DNA from: Nepenthes gracilis
Taxonomy: Eukaryota > Streptophyta > Magnoliopsida > Caryophyllales > Nepenthaceae
NCBI GenBank assembly: GCA_033239525.1
Contig: BSYO01000014.1
Location: forward strand, 16,290,021 to 16,354,020
Direction: 5' to 3'
DNA length: 64,000 bases
Within the stretch, counting starts at the first letter, position 1. Each line of letters starts with the position of its first letter. Shown here piece after piece: positions 59,951 to 64,000 of the stretch. Below the pieces are notes generated by a model. The model was not told the DNA's origin, ran no database searches, and worked only from the letters and a program-made list of their open reading frames with translations. Made by a program: the position numbers and the translations under genes.

Positions 59951-62900
59951 AAGTGATGGTATACAAAATAAAATTAATTTCGATATGTCTTATGTGTTCA
60001 AGGAATTTATGATTGTGACAGATTTGGATAACATTGTTATTATCATAATAAAGAAAGATGTCTTTGTGTTGAGTAATATTAATATACTGTAAAACTTGAT
60101 AAAATCAAATAAACTTAGATATATAATTAATAAGAGTATAATATTTAATCTGAGTGATTAAACAAGCAATAATAATTTACTTTTTACTGTGTTTAGAAGT
60201 GGGAAGGTTTCTAATAAAGCAAAAAAAAATTAGTAGTGGATCATTTATCAATAGGATTATCTAATCTAATCTAATCAGTATTAGAATAAACATGAAACTC
60301 TAATAGAGTGTAGGATGAAAAGTATAACTCATGTAATGGAATGCCTTTTATATAATGGAGAATGTGAAAAATAGCTGTACAGTGATTAGAATGCAGAGCC
60401 AATATAAATTGACTAATAAAATACATGATATAGACAATATCAAGCCTGGTAGTAGCGAGATATATAAGACTTTTAACAAATTGTTGATAAAAAATAGTAT
60501 CAAAAGGAGGCTCGTTATTAGCAATAAAAAGTGACATTATATTTAATATTATTAACCGTCTTATAATTAGCGAGCACAAAATGATTGACTTATGACGAAT
60601 GGCAACCATAAGAGGTAAGAGATATCTCAAGTGTAAAAAAGTAGTAAAGGAAACTAAGATCATTTATTTTAAAGCACTGACCAAAAAAGCGTTATTATCA
60701 TCAATAATAATCATATCATCAATATAAAGTAGTAGAATAATGATACTAATATCAATATTGTTGCGTTCTGATCCGAGGGGTCCAGTCGGATCCGTGGTTT
60801 CCAGGCAACACAAGTGTTTGCAGTGTTGGGTGTGAGAGGAAAATTAAGACCGGCTTTTTTACGTGGAAAACCTCCTCGTGAATGGGGAGGAAAAACCACA
60901 AGGCTCAGGGCCTTAAAAATACTTCACTATTTTGGGTAAAGTTTTTACAAAGCATGTGTTAGCATGAGATTCCTTCCCGTCTCCTTGTTTTCAGATCTCT
61001 TTTTAGGGGTATTGCTCACTGGAAGGCTCTATCACTCTTTCTTGTTTCGTATCGCTGGGAGAGAGAGATTCAGTGGCCGAGAGGAAGTGGGTATTTTTCC
61101 GTCTTTCTAGAGCAAACTTGGGGGAAGAGAATCCGGTACTTTTGAAGGAGACTTTGCTGGGTATTTATAGGAAAGCTCATGCAGTTGGGGAGGAGACACG
61201 TGGTAGCCATCGGATGGCCGTAAGTTAGCGCAGTTGTCCCACCGGCCTTATTTAATGTCATTGACGTGCGCGGATGGTACACGGTCGGCGCCACCGATGG
61301 GCCTAGGGTGTCGTGCATGCGTGAGGTCTAGGCCCGCCTTGATTCGACCAGGCGTTCTATTTAGACGGCGACTGGCAGTGGCTGCAGGTTTCCTTGAGAA
61401 TCGGCGACGTTGCTTAGCTGGCATCCTCGGCCGAGCATAGGGTAGTCATCGGGGGATCCTCTGGGGAAAAGCCCTGGAGTTTCTTCTTGACTTTTCGGAC
61501 GGCTCTGAGACTCGACAGTACTTCTAGAGTTCTTGGTCTTTTCGCTGTCCATGTATTTGGATGGTGTCCTCGATCTCCCTTATGAGCGGATGGGTCATCT
61601 TGGACTTCTGCTGTGGTCTTGGTCTTTGGGCCGCCGGCCTCTGCTTTGGACCTCTCAGGCCGTCCAGTTTTTTCGGCTCATGGGAGCCTCTCGTTTGGGC
61701 CTTTCTCCTATGCCGCGCTTTTATGGGCCCTTATATTGGGGCCCAACAAATATGATGTATAAAAGGAATAGAATTATGAGAATAATAGGCAAATATAAGT
61801 TGTGAAATAATAGAGTTGAATTTGATAAACTAAGAATAGATTTTCTGTTTAATATTATATAATGCTTATCGAAAATAATATATTTGTCTAGGAAAATGAG
61901 AATAACTAAGAGGAGGTATCATGTAAACTTCTTTAACTAAGTCTCTGTGTAAAAATATATTCTTTATATCCATTTAAAATAAAGTCCATTAACGTGTAGT
62001 AGCCATAACCAAAAGAGATTGAACAAAAAAGATGCGAATAATAGAAGTAAATGTCTCCTTAGAATTAATACCACAATCCTAGGTAAAGCATTGACAATAA
62101 GACAAGTTTTGTATCAGACTTTCAAATTATCATAATTTATTTTCTTTTTGTATATTTATTTATTCCCTATTGCAGTCCTACTAATGGAAGAACAACTAAA
62201 TCTCAAGTGTGAGTTTGTTTAAAAAAAAAAAAAATCAAACTCTTTGAATATAGCTTATTGTTAGAGTAAGTTAGAGTAGGTTTCACGATAACTGTATAAC
62301 TCATAAAGAATATTAAAAGTAGAAAAATGGCTATAGTCACAAAAATGGGTAGGAGGAACTCATATATGACTAGAGTGACAAATATTCCTAGTGGAGAAAG
62401 ATGTGGATGGCATGGCTGTGATGTCGAGATTATCAAATTATCAAAACTCATTATGAGCAGTTGAGCTTATATAACTTATATTAAAAAAAAAAAAACTAAG
62501 AAGAGATTTACAGTCAGATTAGTAAAAATTTGAGAATAAGGAGTGTTAAAAGAAAAATGAGATACACCAATAAAGGTTTTGTATACCTAGAACTAGACAT
62601 TCCCAGATATACCAAGACGATTGATTATAAGATCATTAGCCGATGACTTTTATATTCAGTATTGTAATCTAAGAAGCAACAAAGATGAGAGTAAGATTCA
62701 AATTTGATACATTTAGAATGAAGTAGTAAGACAACTTAAGCATAACAAAAAAACTTCGAATAGGAAATAATCAAGTTCTTTATTATAAAGACGCTCACAT
62801 AGAATTTAGTATGAAATAATAGGAGATGGAACTTGATTAATAGTATGGATAATTGTAAGGGTAGTTTCTTCCCAAATGGGCTCGAAAAGAAAAACAGAGA

Positions 62901-64000
62901 GGAGGAGAGTATGAATATTGTTAATAATGTGATGATACTTACATTCGGCACGATCGTTTTATGGGAAGTATAAAGATGTGATTGATTAGACACAATATTT
63001 GTCTATTAAAGTTCGTCTAAAAGAAGGTAGAGGTATATTTCATAGAATTATCGATATGCAAGAATTTGATTATACGATTGAATTGAGTTTTTATTATCCG
63101 TAAAAAATTATTAAAATCGTTAAATAACTCAAATCTATTATATAAAAGATAAAATAATGTATAGTGAGAATCATTGTCGACAAAGATAATAAAGTAATGA
63201 GACTCAACCTTAGTGAAAATAAAGATAGGACCTTAAATATTAGAATGAACCAAATCAAATGGTATAAAAGCCAAAAATTTACCTTTATCAAAGGATAATG
63301 TCTGTTTGCCCAAGTGAAAAAATATATAATTAAAAGAGTTAAAAGTAACTTTTTTTATATAGCCATTAAAAGCTAATGACTAAACACAAGAAGTGAAGAG
63401 ATGACCAAGTTGACTATGCTAAAGATTGGAAGAGACGGTAGTGACAAATCAACCTAAAAGATGTATAGATGTAAACTTGAAAAGACAATCAATTTTACAC
63501 CCAGTCTCAATAAGTTTGCTTGTTTACTGATCTCGCACATTACAGTCTTTGTAAAAAATTATTAAGTCATGACCACTTTCAATAAGTTAACCAATACAAT
63601 GATAAGATTGAGAGATATGTTTGAAATATAATTAGTATTAGAAATTTAAAAGTTTAGGATAGATACGTAACTAACATAATTAATAGAAATATAAGAATAA
63701 TTAATTATATAAATAAGAAAGATATTAGTTAAGGAGGCCTTATGTGATATTAAAAAAGACTTAGATGTTATGTAATTGTAGAAGGTAGAGTCAATAATGA
63801 ATGTAAAATATATACATGAAGAGATTGTATAGTAAAAGTGCAAGATAGAATTTAATTAATAATTGCCTTAAAATCAATTGTAGTAAGAAACAATGGTCTA
63901 GAACGAGACAGAACCTGTCATATGTGTACATGCGACTGCCAAAGAAAAATGCAGGCATTTCCCAGAAGTCACTAAAAGGTCGCTGAAAAAGTAACCGAAA
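59950..64000 (-). mobile_element. Decayed Ty1/Copia retrotransposon, continuing past the right edge
   Basis: Read leftwards on the minus strand: a gag-pre-integrase region (about 63290-63490, with LGHLFTSCV and LGKQTLSF); integrase (63290-63060, PFDLVHSNI and FIIFVDNDSHYTLFYLLYNR); RT (about 62000-61900, DIKNIFLHRDLVKEVYMIPP); the YIDD box (LYIDDMIII, 60730-60700); RNase H (60480-60271, SLIYLATTRLDIVYIMYFIS and ALHSNHCTAIFHIL); and its end (EHIRHIEINF, about 60000-59960). Several stops and frameshifts are present. The RT is cut by a solo LTR at 60759-61748. The 3' LTR was not resolved. Confidence 0.82.
60759..61748. mobile_element. Solo LTR, 990 bp, in Copia RT, TSD AATAT
   Basis: Starts TGTTGCGTTC and ends GGGCCCAACA (perfect 5-bp inverted ends TGTTG/CAACA). 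It is flanked by a perfect 5-bp duplication AATAT (60754-60758 and 61749-61753). It is much richer in GC than its host element. TTTTTACGTGGAAAACC links it to the solo LTRs at 31663 and 4542. Orientation is not certain; a TATA-like GTATTTATAGG (61160-61170) would suit plus. Confidence 0.85.

Noticed and set aside
61070..61805. Several open frames of 60-90 codons
   Set aside because: All lie in the GC-rich solo LTR at 60759-61748 (the last one runs slightly past its end) and show no domain.

Overview
This is a nuclear window from a seed plant, most likely a woody or otherwise repeat-rich angiosperm. The protein-coding genes have plant-type families, CT-rich leaders and GT-AG introns, and more than half of the 64 kb is plant retrotransposon sequence in AT-rich DNA. 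I cannot name the species. I see no CRISPR array, tRNA or rRNA gene, operon or prokaryotic feature.

Three genes are supported. (1) The first 30 codons of a class III peroxidase gene run off the left edge on the minus strand (1-91), with a TATA box upstream. (2) A complete ten-exon A1-family aspartic protease gene (APF1-like, secreted and possibly membrane-anchored) lies on the minus strand at 17766-24703. It translates to 558 aa with both catalytic motifs, DTGS and DSGT. (3) A complete four-exon clade-D type 2C protein phosphatase gene lies on the plus strand at 42681-59012. It translates to 382 aa with all metal-binding motifs, although its second intron has grown to 13.7 kb by nested transposon insertion. 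All splice junctions in the two complete genes keep phase. There is no sign that the genes act in one pathway.

The rest is a layered transposon landscape, left to right: a solo LTR (4542-5343, TSD GTATT); a complete non-autonomous LARD-type element with minisatellite-filled LTRs (5776-12592, TSD ATACT); a decayed L1-type LINE (about 14620-16650, minus); a Gypsy-like LTR in intron 8 of the protease gene (19386-21200); a solo LTR (27159-28236, TSD AACTC); a foldback MITE with a 9-bp TSD (29117-29349); and a decayed Copia element (about 29360-36100, plus). That Copia element was later hit by a solo LTR (31663-32711, TSD GATAT) and a tandem TRIM (33690-34579, TSD AAGTT). Next come further TRIM copies in direct and inverted orientation (38041-38898) and a 167-bp tandem repeat with a TRIM-like primer site (40681-41014).

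Intron 2 of the phosphatase gene holds an RTE-type LINE split by a gag-pro-only Gypsy element (45268-49890, TSD CATAA), plus a second Gypsy-like LTR apparently inserted inside an older one (51622-55718). Downstream, a minus-strand Copia element (from about 59950 past the right edge) is interrupted by a 990-bp solo LTR (60759-61748, TSD AATAT).

I did not find a convincing new biological system. The most unusual items are the tandem TRIM with two alternating LTR subtypes, the LTRs built largely of GC-rich minisatellite, a perfect 30-bp in-frame duplication in the protease propeptide, a tandem duplication across a transposon junction, and a dispersed CCGATATATT repeat in and next to both complete genes.
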